Positions 8,771 to 17,359 are shown, numbered from the stretch's first letter. The stretch: 64,000 nt of DNA from Zeimonas sediminis (GCF_023721795.1 NZ_JAMQYE010000001.1:2108001-2172000), one strand, 5' to 3'. Program-made: numbers and translations. The notes: a model not told the origin generated them from the sequence alone.

Positions 8771-10452
8771 ACTGGCCCCACCTGATCGTCGTCCCGGTCG
8801 TCCTGCCGCTGCTGGCAGGCGCTGCGCTGCTACTGCTCGAGCGCCGCTCCGAGCGCGGCGGCGCGCAGCCCGGCGGCAACCCCGCGGCGCTGCTGTCGCT
8901 GCTCTCCGTGATCGCCCAGCTGCTCGTGGCGCTGATGCTCGCCGCGCGCGCCGCCGGCGGCGGCGTCGAAGCCTACCTGCTCGGCAACTGGCAGGCGCCT
9001 TTCGGCATCGCGCTCGCGCTCGACCGCCTGTCGGCGATGATGCTGGTGCTCACCGCGCTGGTCGCGCTGGGCAGCGCGCTGTACGCGCGCGCCGGCGACG
9101 CCGCGCGCGGCCCGCACTTCCACGCCCTGTTCCAGTTCCAGCTGATGGGCCTGAACGGCGCCTTCCTGACCGCCGACCTGTTCAATCTGTTCGTGTTCTT
9201 CGAGGTGCTGCTGATCGCCTCGTACGGCCTGCTGCTGCACGGCGGCGGCGCGGCGCGGCTGAAGGCCTCGATCCACTACGTGGCCTTCAACCTGGCCGGG
9301 TCGTCGCTGTTCCTGATCGCGGTGGCGCTGCTCTACGGCCTCACCGGCACGCTGAACATGGCCGACCTGGCCGAGCGGGTGGCTGCGCTGCCCGGCACCG
9401 ACACCGCGATGATCCGCGCGGCCGGCCTGCTGCTGCTCGTGGTGTTCTCGGTGAAGGCCGCGCTGCTGCCGCTCTACTTCTGGCTGCCCGAGACCTACGG
9501 CGCGGCCACCGCGCCGGTGGCGGCCCTGTTCGCGATCATGACCAAGGTGGGCGTCTACTCGATCGCGCGGGTGTACACGCTGGTGTTCGGCGACGACGGC
9601 GGCACGGCCGCGAACGTGGCCTGGCCGTGGCTGCCGCTGCTGGCCCTGGGCACGCTCGCGCTCGGCGCGGTGGGCACGCTGGCGGCCACCCGGCTGCGCG
9701 GCGTGGTCGCCTACCTGGTGGTCGGCTCGGCGGGCACACTGCTGCTCGCGCTGGGGCTGGGCAACGAGGCCTCGGTTTCGGCGGGCCTGTTCTACATGAT
9801 CAACAGCACGCTGATGGCGGGCGCGTTGTTCCTGCTGGTCGACCGGATCGCCGCCGCCCGTGCGGTCCAGGGCGACCACCTGCGGCCGGACGACTTCCAA
9901 GGCAATCGCGCGATGCTGGGCGCCGCCTTCTTCACCTGCGCGATCGCTGCGGGCGGCCTGCCGCCGCTGGCCGGCTTCCTCGGCAAGGCCATGCTGCTGG
10001 AAGCCGCCACCCCCACCACGCTGGCCGTGTGGACCTGGATCGTGGTGCTCGGGGCGGGCCTGGGCACGATCGTCGCGCTTTCGCGCGCCGGCAGCCTGCT
10101 GTTCTGGCGCAGCGGGCCCCGGCATGCGCAGCATGGCGAGGAAGCGCACGGCCACAGCGCGCACGGACACGGCACGCAGGGCCCGGCCTCGCACGGCGTG
10201 CCCGAGGCCCGGGACGGCACAGGGCTGGCCCCGGGACAAGCACTGGGCGCCGGTCTGCTGGTCGCGCTGCTGCCGCTGCTGGCCCTGTTCGGAGGCCCGG
10301 TGCACGGCTACACCACCGCCGCCGCCGAGCAGCTGTTCGAGCGCCGCGCCTACATCGACGCGGTGCTCGGCACGAAGCCCGTACCCGCCGCGATCGACGT
10401 TCGCCGCGAGATGCGCGAGCGCGGCGACATCAAGGGAGCCAAGAAGCCATGA
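8767..10452 (+). CDS. mrpD: Mrp antiporter subunit D with a histidine-rich loop
   Basis: A 561-residue membrane protein of the NuoN/NuoM-like antiporter family. The conserved Glu lies in FVFFEVLLIASYG (near residue 144) and the Lys in VFSVKAALLPLYFWLPE (near 230), followed by FAIMTKVGVY. The start at 8767 is set by the ATGA overlap with mrpC. A loop at about residues 453-476 is rich in histidine (seven His in RHAQHGEEAHGHSAHGHG and the following residues). MrpD proteins do not normally carry this, and it could bind divalent metal. The stop overlaps the mrpE start. Confidence 0.92.
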   Translation: MNWPHLIVVPVVLPLLAGAALLLLERRSERGGAQPGGNPAALLSLLSVIAQLLVALMLAARAAGGGVEAYLLGNWQAPFGIALALDRLSAMMLVLTALVALGSALYARAGDAARGPHFHALFQFQLMGLNGAFLTADLFNLFVFFEVLLIASYGLLLHGGGAARLKASIHYVAFNLAGSSLFLIAVALLYGLTGTLNMADLAERVAALPGTDTAMIRAAGLLLLVVFSVKAALLPLYFWLPETYGAATAPVAALFAIMTKVGVYSIARVYTLVFGDDGGTAANVAWPWLPLLALGTLALGAVGTLAATRLRGVVAYLVVGSAGTLLLALGLGNEASVSAGLFYMINSTLMAGALFLLVDRIAAARAVQGDHLRPDDFQGNRAMLGAAFFTCAIAAGGLPPLAGFLGKAMLLEAATPTTLAVWTWIVVLGAGLGTIVALSRAGSLLFWRSGPRHAQHGEEAHGHSAHGHGTQGPASHGVPEARDGTGLAPGQALGAGLLVALLPLLALFGGPVHGYTTAAAEQLFERRAYIDAVLGTKPVPAAIDVRREMRERGDIKGAKKP

Positions 10453-10934
10453 AGCGACTGCTTCCCGCCCCGCTGCTGAGCGCCACGCTTTTCGTGGCCT
10501 GGTTGATGCTCAACCAGTCGGCCTCTGCAGGCAATCTGGTGCTGGCCGCGATCTTCGCGGTGGGCCTGCCGCTGGCATTCGGCGGCTTCCGCGTCGACCC
10601 GCCGCGCATCCGCCGGCCGCTGGTCATCGCGAAGCTCGGACTGGTGGTGCTGTACGACATCGTGATGTCGAACATCGAAGTGGCCCGGCGCATCCTCGGC
10701 CCGGAGTCGAAGATCACGCCGCGCTTCGTGTGGGTGCCGCTCGACATCCGCGACCCGCACGGCATCGCCACGCTGGCCGGCATCATCACGATGACCCCCG
10801 GCACGCTGTCCTCGGACCTGACCGAAGATCGCAGCCACCTTCTCGTGCACGCGTTCAACGTCGACGACGAACAGGCGCTGATCGCGTCGATCAAGGAACG
10901 CTACGAAACCCCGCTGCGGGAGATCTTCGAATGA
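10449..10934 (+). CDS. mrpE: Mrp antiporter subunit E
   Basis: A 161-residue subunit with two N-terminal hydrophobic segments and a cytoplasmic domain. Family marks are the DIVMSNIEVARRIL segment and TLAGIITMTPGTLSSDLT, followed by LLVHAFNVDD. MrpE is needed for assembly of the complex and has no counterpart in complex I. Both ends overlap neighbours by four bases (start with mrpD, stop with mrpF), consistent with one polycistronic message. Confidence 0.93.
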   Translation: MKRLLPAPLLSATLFVAWLMLNQSASAGNLVLAAIFAVGLPLAFGGFRVDPPRIRRPLVIAKLGLVVLYDIVMSNIEVARRILGPESKITPRFVWVPLDIRDPHGIATLAGIITMTPGTLSSDLTEDRSHLLVHAFNVDDEQALIASIKERYETPLREIFE

Positions 10935-11203
10935 TCCTCGGCCAGGTCCTGCCCTTCGCGATCGGCGCCTTCGCGCTGGCGCTGCTGCTCGCCGCGTGGC
11001 GGCTTCTGCGCGGCCCGGACATGCCCGACCGCATCCTCGCGCTCGACACGCTCTACATCAACTCGCTGGCCCTGCTGGTGCTGGCGGGCCTGCAGTACGG
11101 CACCAACCTGTACTTCGAGGTGGCGCTGGTGATGAGCATGCTGGGCTTCATCGGCACCGTGGTGCTGTCCAAGTTCCTGTCGCACGGCGACATCGCGGAG
11201 TGA
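10931..11203 (+). CDS. mrpF: Mrp antiporter subunit F
   Basis: A 90-residue protein with three membrane helices. The conserved loop GPDMPDRILALDTLYIN lies after the first helix, as in MrpF/MnhF. The start overlaps the mrpE stop. The final residues FLSHGDIAE precede mrpG by four bases. Confidence 0.93.
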   Translation: MILGQVLPFAIGAFALALLLAAWRLLRGPDMPDRILALDTLYINSLALLVLAGLQYGTNLYFEVALVMSMLGFIGTVVLSKFLSHGDIAE

Positions 11204-11207
11204 GCGC

Positions 11208-11555
11208 ATGAGCCTGCAAGACCTTCCGCTGTGGCTCGACCTGCTGCTGACCGCACTGGTCGTGATCGGTGCCTTCTTCGCGCTGGTCGGCTCGTGGGGC
11301 CTGGCCAAGCTGTCCGACTTCTACAAGCGGCTGCACGGCCCGACCAAGGCCACCACGCTGGGCGTGGGATGCGTGCTGATCGCTTCGTCGATCTGGTTCA
11401 GCATCGGCCAGAAGACCGTCAGCGTGCACGAGTTCCTGATCACACTGTTCCTGTTCCTGACCGCGCCGGTGTCTGCGCACCTGCTGATCAAGGCGGCGAT
11501 GAACCTGGATCGGTCGGGCCGGCCGGCGCCGCCGAAGGGTCGGGGCGGCCGCTGA
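11208..11555 (+). CDS. mrpG: Mrp antiporter subunit G
   Basis: A 115-residue protein with three membrane helices and the family segment DFYKRLHGPTKATTLGVGC. It is the last gene of the Mrp operon, four bases after mrpF. Its last 68 bases overlap, on the opposite strand, the coding end of the NTF2-like gene at 11488-11946. Confidence 0.93.
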   Translation: MSLQDLPLWLDLLLTALVVIGAFFALVGSWGLAKLSDFYKRLHGPTKATTLGVGCVLIASSIWFSIGQKTVSVHEFLITLFLFLTAPVSAHLLIKAAMNLDRSGRPAPPKGRGGR

Positions 11556-11946
11556 CCGAGACCATCGTCCAGGCGCCGTCCTGCCTGAGGTAGACCTCGC
11601 TCCAATTGCCGGTGACCTCGACCGGCGCCGCGCCCAGGGGAACGACCGTCGCGCGCCAGGCGTAGTGAACGACGCCGACCTTCCCGTCGTAGATCCGCAC
11701 GCTCAGCGGATGGAGTTCGTACTCGCGCAGATCCGGCGAATCGCCCGACACCGAGCGAACCGCGGCCTCGCGGTCGTGCGGAAGCGGCGCGCTGATGTCC
11801 CAGCCCACGTAGTCCGGGTGGAGGGTGGCGCGGATCAGGGCTTCGTTCCGCCCCTGCGACACGGCCCAGAGGCCGACGACATGCTGCCAGAGTTCGCGCT
11901 GCTCGGGGGTGAAGCCGGTGACGGGGAGCGCGGGATCGGGCGCCAT
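11488..11946 (-). CDS. NTF2/SnoaL-like protein (DUF4440 type)
   Basis: A 152-residue cone-fold protein with no assigned reaction. The core reads LWAVSQGRNEALIRATLHPDYVGWD, then VGVVHYAWRATVVPLG and WSEVYLRQDGAWTMVSVSG, the usual strand pattern for calcium/calmodulin-kinase-associated or DUF4440 domains. The ATG at 11946 is the first good start; the same frame runs upstream without domain residues. The C-terminal 15 residues (Pro/Ser-rich) are encoded inside the antisense strand of mrpG. It is the first of three similar-fold genes within 3.4 kb. Confidence 0.7.
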   Translation of the reverse strand: MAPDPALPVTGFTPEQRELWQHVVGLWAVSQGRNEALIRATLHPDYVGWDISAPLPHDREAAVRSVSGDSPDLREYELHPLSVRIYDGKVGVVHYAWRATVVPLGAAPVEVTGNWSEVYLRQDGAWTMVSVSGRPDPSAAPAGPTDPGSSPP

Positions 11947-11960
11947 GATGATCTCCCGGC

Positions 11961-12362
11961 TCAAGCAGATTGCGGTATCGGCGGACGGCTCTTGCGGTAG
12001 GAGTTCTTCAGGACGATCTTGCCGTCGCGAAGCGTGAACAGGTCGCAGCCGTGAACCTCGACGCGGGTGCCGTCCGCGCGCGTCCCGGTGAAGGTCCACT
12101 CCGACACGCCGCGGTCGCCATGGACGAAGTGGCGCGCGTTCGCCCAATGGGCGTCGGGAAACGTGGCCCAGACCTCGGCGAAGCCGGCGCGCACGGCTTC
12201 CCGGCCCGCGTATCGGGTGCCGCAGACCTCAGGGCCGGCCGAGGACTCGAAGACGCAGTCCTCGGCCATGAACGACATCAGCGCGTCGACGTCGTGGCGG
12301 TTCCACGCGTCGGCGAAGGCCTGCAGGAACTCGGTGGTCACCTCGGGAGTCGCTGTCTGCAT
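11961..12362 (-). CDS. NTF2/SnoaL-like protein
   Basis: A 133-residue SnoaL-like protein. The opening FLQAFADAWNRHDVDALMSF and later FTGTRADGTRVEVHGCDLF and GKIVLKNSYRKSR are typical of nuclear-transport-factor-2-like enzymes with polyketide-cyclase or isomerase relatives. The reaction is unknown. It lies 14 bases upstream of the previous NTF2-like gene on the same strand, so the two are likely co-transcribed. Confidence 0.8.
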   Translation of the reverse strand: MQTATPEVTTEFLQAFADAWNRHDVDALMSFMAEDCVFESSAGPEVCGTRYAGREAVRAGFAEVWATFPDAHWANARHFVHGDRGVSEWTFTGTRADGTRVEVHGCDLFTLRDGKIVLKNSYRKSRPPIPQSA

Positions 12363-12515
12363 GATCGGGCACCTCCGTGTCGGCTCCGCGATGCGCGGCG
12401 CCGATACCGGTGGCCGGAGCCGACCGGCATCGCGGATCGTCGATCGTAGGCCGGAAGCGCCCTTTCCGGAAGGCCGCGGCGAGGACAGCGCTCCCGCAGC
12501 CGCCGACGACCCGGC

Positions 12516-12908
12516 CTACTTCGGCCGGTAGAGCGCGCAGAGCTTGTTGCCGTCGGGATCGCGAACGTAGCCGAGGTACAGCGATCCGGACGCGCCTTCG
12601 CGCAGTCCCGGCGGGTTCTCTATCGAGGTGCCGCCATGAGCGACCGCGACATCGTGGAACTGCTGCACCTGCTCAGGCGAACTGCACTTGAATCCGATCG
12701 TTCCGCCGTTCGCATGGGTGGCGGCGCCGCCGTCGATCGGCTCGGAAACACAGAAAGTGCTGCCGTCATGTCGGTAGAACAGCCTGGCATGGCCGGAAGC
12801 GGCGATGTTGCGCACCGCTTCTCCAGCCCCGAGAACGCCCAGGACGGCGTCGTAGAAGCGCTTGGACTTCTCGATGTCATTGGTTCCGACCATCACATGA
12901 CTCAGCAC
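12516..12908 (-). CDS. VOC-family protein (glyoxalase/dioxygenase fold)
   Basis: A 130-residue protein of the vicinal oxygen chelate superfamily: MLSHVMVGTNDIEKSKRFYD opens the first beta-alpha-beta module, and GYVRDPDGNKLCALYRP closes the second. Candidate metal ligands are the first-strand His, a central residue and the last-strand residue, but the usual final Glu is not obvious. Subfamily and substrate are undetermined. It stands alone between the NTF2-like pair (gap 153 bases, no recognisable element) and the P-loop kinase. Confidence 0.82.
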   Translation of the reverse strand: MLSHVMVGTNDIEKSKRFYDAVLGVLGAGEAVRNIAASGHARLFYRHDGSTFCVSEPIDGGAATHANGGTIGFKCSSPEQVQQFHDVAVAHGGTSIENPPGLREGASGSLYLGYVRDPDGNKLCALYRPK

Positions 12909-12952
12909 CTATCGTCTCCCTTGCTCGCGGCGGGTGAATGAACTTCGAGCGC

Positions 12953-13504
12953 TCATGGTAGCCGGCAACGCAGGCCGGCCACGACCGGGTCGCGCATGCC
13001 CTGCTGCATGTCGATCAGGAGCAGGGCCGATGCATCGGCCACATGCTCCCTCTTCGGGCCCGGGAAGGCGTCGAAGATCTTGCGGTGGGCGTGGTACGAC
13101 CACGGATCCTGCCGCTCATAGTAGCCGGCAACCCACGCCTGCAGGTTGGCCAGCATCGCATCTTGGTCCTGCCTGGATGCGTACTTGTGCGGCTCCCAAG
13201 GGCGGCGACGGTTGTTGGCCAGGCAGACTTCGAGCCCCGGGTTGAGGAACACGAGCTCGGTGCAGTGGCCCGAGGCCGCTTCGACCAGCTCCCCGTAGCA
13301 CCCTTCGATGACCCAGCGCTCGTGGGAGGCCAGAAAGGCATCCAGCGACCGGGCGATGTGTTCCGGCGCCCGTTGAACGGCCACCTTGCCCGGTTCCCAG
13401 ACGATGGAATCCAGGTCGAGGTGGACCAGCGAGTGCTCCTGCGCCAGTCGTGCGGCAAGGGTGGTCTTGCCGGAACCGGAGTTGCCGAATATGAGGACTC
13501 TCAT
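12953..13504 (-). CDS. P-loop kinase-like protein (topology-modulation type)
   Basis: A 183-residue P-loop NTPase. MRVLIFGNSGSGKTTLAARL gives a Walker A motif at residues 8-15. LVHLDLDSIVWEPG and RWVIEGCYGELVE follow, as in small kinases annotated as shikimate-kinase-like or DNA topology modulation (FlaR-type) proteins. The substrate is unknown. The ATG at 13504 starts directly at the P-loop strand; upstream ATG (13528) and TTG (13537) starts are possible and would add 8-11 residues. Confidence 0.75.
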   Translation of the reverse strand: MRVLIFGNSGSGKTTLAARLAQEHSLVHLDLDSIVWEPGKVAVQRAPEHIARSLDAFLASHERWVIEGCYGELVEAASGHCTELVFLNPGLEVCLANNRRRPWEPHKYASRQDQDAMLANLQAWVAGYYERQDPWSYHAHRKIFDAFPGPKREHVADASALLLIDMQQGMRDPVVAGLRCRLP

Positions 13505-13562
13505 GGCGGCCAGGCGGTCAGGCTTCATCGACTGCAACGGATGTCCGACAGCCCGCCCGGGA

Positions 13563-14426
13563 TCACTTCGCAGCCGAAGCGACCAGGCACTCGCCTGGCA
13601 CCTCGAACCCGCCCTGCGATTCGAAGCTGCGCATCGACCGTTCCACCTCGTCCCAGACGGACTCGCGTTCGTCCGGGGGCAGATGGGCCATCATGGCGTT
13701 GAACGCACCGAAGGCTTCGCGGGCGAGCTGCACGTACTCGGCCGCGCTGGCCATCCTCAGGGGCGCCGGCACGGCGCGAACCTCGGGGTCGGCAAATCCG
13801 GCCTGACGAAAGACGCCCTCCAGCACTCCCTGGCCGCCGAGGCTGAACGGTCCGGGTTGCCCCGGAACCGGCGGCGGGAGCTGCGCGCGCCGGCGGATGA
13901 TCGACACCGGCACCGCACCCCAATCGTTTCGCTCGGGCGTCGAGAAGACCACGACCGCGACCCGGCCGCCCGGTCTCAGCGCGCGGCGCCACTCGCGAAG
14001 CGCCGTGACGGGAGCCGGCATGTACATCAGCCCCAGTCGACACAGCACCGCATCGAAGGAAGCGTCCGGCAGGTCCAGCTTCTCGCCGTCCATGGCGCGA
14101 GTCTCGACCTGCTCGAATCCGCGCTCGCGGGCGACCTGGCGCGCAAGCTCGACGATCCCTTCCGAGATGTCGGTCGCCAGCACGTAGCCGTCCGGGCCGA
14201 CGCGTTCGGCGGCACTGACGGCCGGCTCGCCTGCGCCGGCGGCAATGTCCAGGATGCGCTGGCCGGACCGGATCCTGGCCAGGTCGAGCATCTCGCGCGT
14301 GGCTTCGCCATACCAGCGATCCAGAACGGGATTCCAGCGTCGCCAGGCCGCCCCGTCCTTGTTCCATTGCTCTCGCTGGGCGTTCTTGTACTTCGCTGCG
14401 TCGAATGAGGGTTGCTGCGCGTCCAT
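13563..14426 (-). CDS. Class I SAM-dependent methyltransferase
   Basis: A 287-residue Rossmann-type methyltransferase. Motif I is ILDIAAGAGEPAVSAAERVG; the acidic residue after strand 2 is in ATDISEGIVELA; motif II is SFDAVLCRLGLMYMP; and ALREWRRALRPGGRVAVVVF is the usual post-II strand. The layout resembles UbiE/MenG-like enzymes, but the methyl acceptor cannot be read from sequence. It is flanked closely by the kinase-like gene and by another NTF2-like gene. Confidence 0.85.
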   Translation of the reverse strand: MDAQQPSFDAAKYKNAQREQWNKDGAAWRRWNPVLDRWYGEATREMLDLARIRSGQRILDIAAGAGEPAVSAAERVGPDGYVLATDISEGIVELARQVARERGFEQVETRAMDGEKLDLPDASFDAVLCRLGLMYMPAPVTALREWRRALRPGGRVAVVVFSTPERNDWGAVPVSIIRRRAQLPPPVPGQPGPFSLGGQGVLEGVFRQAGFADPEVRAVPAPLRMASAAEYVQLAREAFGAFNAMMAHLPPDERESVWDEVERSMRSFESQGGFEVPGECLVASAAK

Positions 14427-14453
14427 GCAAGTCCTCCTTTCGATGAGGCCCCC

Positions 14454-14873
14454 TCACTGCGGACGCGAGAGCTGACCCTCGATCACGTCGGTGTTCTGCG
14501 AGTCGATGATCGACCATCCCGCAGGGCCGCGCGACAGCAGGTTGAGGAGGATCCCCTTACGCGCGGGAAGCGGCGCGCCCTCGGGGGAAACATGCCCTTC
14601 CAGGATCCACCGAACCCTGGAGATGGCGATGCCGTCCGCCGGAAATCGAACGGCCACGTCCGAGAGGGTCAGCCGGCTGTGCTTGAACAGGGTCGCGTGC
14701 GTGAGCTCGTGCGCCTTCCTGATCTCTTCCCTGCCTTTCCACCAGAGCCCCACGACGTTGACGAACTCGGCGTTGGGGTCGAAGAGCTCGCCGAATGCGT
14801 GCATGTCGTGCCGATTCCAGCAATCGGCGAAGGCGCGGACGACCTGCGTCACCTCCGTGATCGGATCGGACAT
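14454..14873 (-). CDS. NTF2/SnoaL-like protein (SgcJ/EcaC type)
   Basis: A 139-residue protein whose N-terminal part VVRAFADCWNRHDMHAFGEL is clearly related to the gene at 11961-12362 (FADAWNRHDVDAL). Later segments WWKGREEIRKAHELTHATLF and GWSIIDSQNTDVIEG match the SgcJ/EcaC group of small NTF2-like proteins. The role is unknown. It lies 27 bases upstream of the methyltransferase on the same strand. Confidence 0.8.
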   Translation of the reverse strand: MSDPITEVTQVVRAFADCWNRHDMHAFGELFDPNAEFVNVVGLWWKGREEIRKAHELTHATLFKHSRLTLSDVAVRFPADGIAISRVRWILEGHVSPEGAPLPARKGILLNLLSRGPAGWSIIDSQNTDVIEGQLSRPQ

Positions 14874-14936
14874 CGCTGTCTCCTCGGCAAAGAGAAAGCT
14901 TATGCCTCTTCGGCGTGCCTGTCGTGCGTTGCGCTG

Positions 14937-15674
14937 CTACCGGCCGATCTGGTGCAGGACGAAGGCCACGGCGAAGCCCATCACCGAGACCAGGCCGGCG
15001 CCCAGCCCTCCGCGTTCGCGCGCCTCGGGAACCAGGTCGTCGATCAGCATGGTCAGCAGCGCGCCGGCGGCAAAGGCCTCGGCGGCGGCCACCGCGCCGG
15101 CGTTTCCGGAAGCGCTCACCGTCGCGCCGACTGCCGCGGCCAGCGCCGACACGGCGATCACGATGCCCCACATGACCAGGATTCGTCGGTCGCTGAAACC
15201 CGGCTGGCCGCGCAGCTCCGCCGCCGAGGCCATCCCTTCCGGAAAGTTCGAGATCACGACGGCCAGCAGGAAGGGCACGCTCAGGCCGGTGCCCGTGGCG
15301 ATCGACAGGCCCAGGATGAACGATTCGGGTATGCCGTCGAGCATCGCGCCCATCAGGATCGCGATCCCCCTGCTTGCGGCGGCGCCGGAACGGACGCGAC
15401 GCTCCAGCAACTCGCTGCCCAGGAAATAGGCGATGGCGCCCGCGGCAAGCCAGAAGCCCAGCGCCACCGGGCCGCCGCGGGCGACCGCGTCGAGCACGAG
15501 CTCGAAGGTGATGGCGCAGATGAGCGCTCCCGCGCCGAAAGCCGCCACGAGGCCCACCAGGCGGCCGGGCAAGCTGCGCCTGAGCGCGAGCCACGCGCCC
15601 AGCATGAGCGGCAGCGCGGCCAGTGCGCCGATCGCCAGCGCGGAAACGAAAGCGGTCGGCAAATCGCCCGTCAT
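14937..15674 (-). CDS. ZIP-family-like transporter
   Basis: A 245-residue membrane protein with about eight hydrophobic helices. It has the ZIP arrangement of two short motifs, MLDGIPESFILG and VISNFPEGMASA, at the positions of the TM4 and TM5 metal sites. The histidines that normally start those motifs (HNxPEG, HExPHE) are Asp and Ser/Asn here, so metal specificity is uncertain. The ATG at 15674 is preferred; a GTG at 15704 would add ten residues. No operon partner is evident. Confidence 0.75.
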   Translation of the reverse strand: MTGDLPTAFVSALAIGALAALPLMLGAWLALRRSLPGRLVGLVAAFGAGALICAITFELVLDAVARGGPVALGFWLAAGAIAYFLGSELLERRVRSGAAASRGIAILMGAMLDGIPESFILGLSIATGTGLSVPFLLAVVISNFPEGMASAAELRGQPGFSDRRILVMWGIVIAVSALAAAVGATVSASGNAGAVAAAEAFAAGALLTMLIDDLVPEARERGGLGAGLVSVMGFAVAFVLHQIGR

Positions 15675-15898
15675 CACCGCCTCGGCGCGCTCGTCACTGC
15701 CCACTGCCTCGAGGGGACTGGCTCAGCTGCCGGATTCCGACGAAGGCCCACCAGAACCGGCATGTGCCCCCTTCGTGGATGATCAGGATGCCCAAGATTG
15801 GAATTCACCGACTCGGCGCGGCTTCATCGCGCGGCGCCCGGTGGCGCGAAATGGGGTGCGAGCACCGAGAACGACTGCGTCGATGACCTTGCCAGGTT

Positions 15899-16267
15899 TC
15901 AGTGAAATGAGCCCTGAATGATGAATCCAAAATGAGGGGTCGGATTGGTGACGATGATCTGCTCCCCATTCGGCTTCTTGATGACATAGCCATCGAACAC
16001 ACGTTCCTGGCCGCCTTGCAGATTGCCATAGACCCTGACTTTCTCCTGGAGAGAGACGTTCGGTCTCCTGTCGTCAGGCAACCTGGCTCGGACGAAGATC
16101 GAGCCAGAGTCATCGGCCAGGGTGAAGCCGTCCTGATCGAGATGCGTGATCGTTCCTTCGATCGTGGTTACTGGGGGCAACCGCACGTTCTTGATCGGCG
16201 TAGTGCCGGTACATCCGCCTGCGGTGAGCACGACTGCGAGCCAGACGGACAGAATCAGAAGTCTCAT
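15899..16267 (-). CDS. Predicted lipoprotein with OB-fold-like domain
   Basis: A 122-residue protein with a lipoprotein signal (LLILSVWLAVVLTAGGC; lipobox TAGGC puts Cys at residue 19). The mature part has strands TIEGTITHLDQDGFTLADDSG, SIFVRARLPD and EKVRVYGNLQG, which resemble the small bacterial OB-fold proteins of the YgiW/YdeI type. The function is unknown. The 194 bases between it and the transporter gene, and the 266 bases upstream to the hydratase gene, hold nothing I can name. Confidence 0.65.
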   Translation of the reverse strand: MRLLILSVWLAVVLTAGGCTGTTPIKNVRLPPVTTIEGTITHLDQDGFTLADDSGSIFVRARLPDDRRPNVSLQEKVRVYGNLQGGQERVFDGYVIKKPNGEQIIVTNPTPHFGFIIQGSFH

Positions 16268-16533
16268 CGCGATCCGCCTTGTCGTCGAGATTCCCGGATG
16301 GGTCCAAATGTACGCGGCGAACGGCGCCGATGCCGTTGAACGAACTCAGCGGCGCCGTCGAGTCGTCGCTCCGAAGCCGACGGGGCAACATCGGGAAGCC
16401 CCTTCCGGCCCGGGAGTTCGCCGATCGAACGAGCGGCCGCACTCCGGCCGGATGAGGCTCTGCAAGGCGTTGCGCGGCATCGACCCGACCTGGCTTCGGT
16501 AAATCGTCTCGGCGCAGGGGTCGCGCCCCGTGT

Positions 16534-17304
16534 TCACCCGATCTTCGAAAAATCCGGCTTGCGCTTCTCGAGAAACGCGCTGAAGGCCTCGCGCGCCGCC
16601 GGCTCGCGCAGCATGCGCCCGAAGACCTCGCCCTCGCGCAGCATCGCCTCGCGCACGCCGCCCGCGGCCGGCTGCTTCATCAGCGCCTTGGTGGCCACGA
16701 GCGAGGTCAGCGGCTTGGCCGCGAGCTTGGCCGCCTGCGCGCGCGCGCAAACCTCGACCTCGGCTGCCGGCAGCACCCGGTTCACGATGCCCAGCTCGCG
16801 CGCTTCCTCGGCGCCGAAGGGCTCGCCGAGCAGCAGCTTCTCGGCGGCGCGCTGGTGGCCGGCGATCGCCGGCAGCAGCAGGCTGGAGCCTGCCTCGGGG
16901 CACAGGCCCAGGTTCACGAAGGGCAGGCTGAAAGCCGCGTTGTCGCCGGCGTAGACCAGGTCGCAGTGCAGCAGCATCGTGGTGCCCACGCCGACCGCCG
17001 GCCCGCAGACCGACGCGATCAGCGGCTTGGGGAAAGCGGCCAGCGCGCGCAGGAAGCGGTGCACCGGCGCGTCTCCCGCCTGCGGCGGGTTGTCCAGGAA
17101 GTCGCCGAGGTCGTTGCCGGCGGTGAAGGCCTCGTGGCTGCCGGTGATCAGCGCCACGCGCACCGCGCCGTCGGCCGCCGCCCGCTCGAGCCCGTCGGCC
17201 AGCGCCGCGTACATCGCGGCGGTGATCGCGTTCTTGCGGGCGGGCCGGTCGAAGCGCAGCTCGCAGATTCCGTCGGCCACGCCGACCTTCACGTCCTCGG
17301 TCAT
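16534..17304 (-). CDS. Enoyl-CoA hydratase/isomerase family protein
   Basis: A 256-residue crotonase-fold enzyme, last gene of the beta-oxidation operon. ITGSHEAFTAGNDLGDFL contains the first oxyanion-hole region and VCGPAVGVGTTMLLHCD the second; FVNLGLCPEAGSSLLLP carries the catalytic Glu segment. ARNAIT-type N-terminal residues (RPARKNAITAAMY) are typical. It would hydrate trans-2-enoyl-CoA or isomerise double bonds, supplementing the hydratase domain of the large dehydrogenase at 19107. It is separated from the thioesterase gene by 55 bases. Confidence 0.9.
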   Translation of the reverse strand: MTEDVKVGVADGICELRFDRPARKNAITAAMYAALADGLERAAADGAVRVALITGSHEAFTAGNDLGDFLDNPPQAGDAPVHRFLRALAAFPKPLIASVCGPAVGVGTTMLLHCDLVYAGDNAAFSLPFVNLGLCPEAGSSLLLPAIAGHQRAAEKLLLGEPFGAEEARELGIVNRVLPAAEVEVCARAQAAKLAAKPLTSLVATKALMKQPAAGGVREAMLREGEVFGRMLREPAAREAFSAFLEKRKPDFSKIG

Positions 17305-17359
17305 CGATCTTCCTCGTTATTCGTTGAACTTCTTGCGCCCGCGACGAGGCCGGCGCCGG

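Noticed and set aside
11488-15704. Integron cassette array explaining the small orphan genes
   Set aside because: The gene types fit, but no attC-like core sites (GTTRRRY with matching inverse cores) are seen in the gaps, several gaps are under 30 bases, and there is no integrase.
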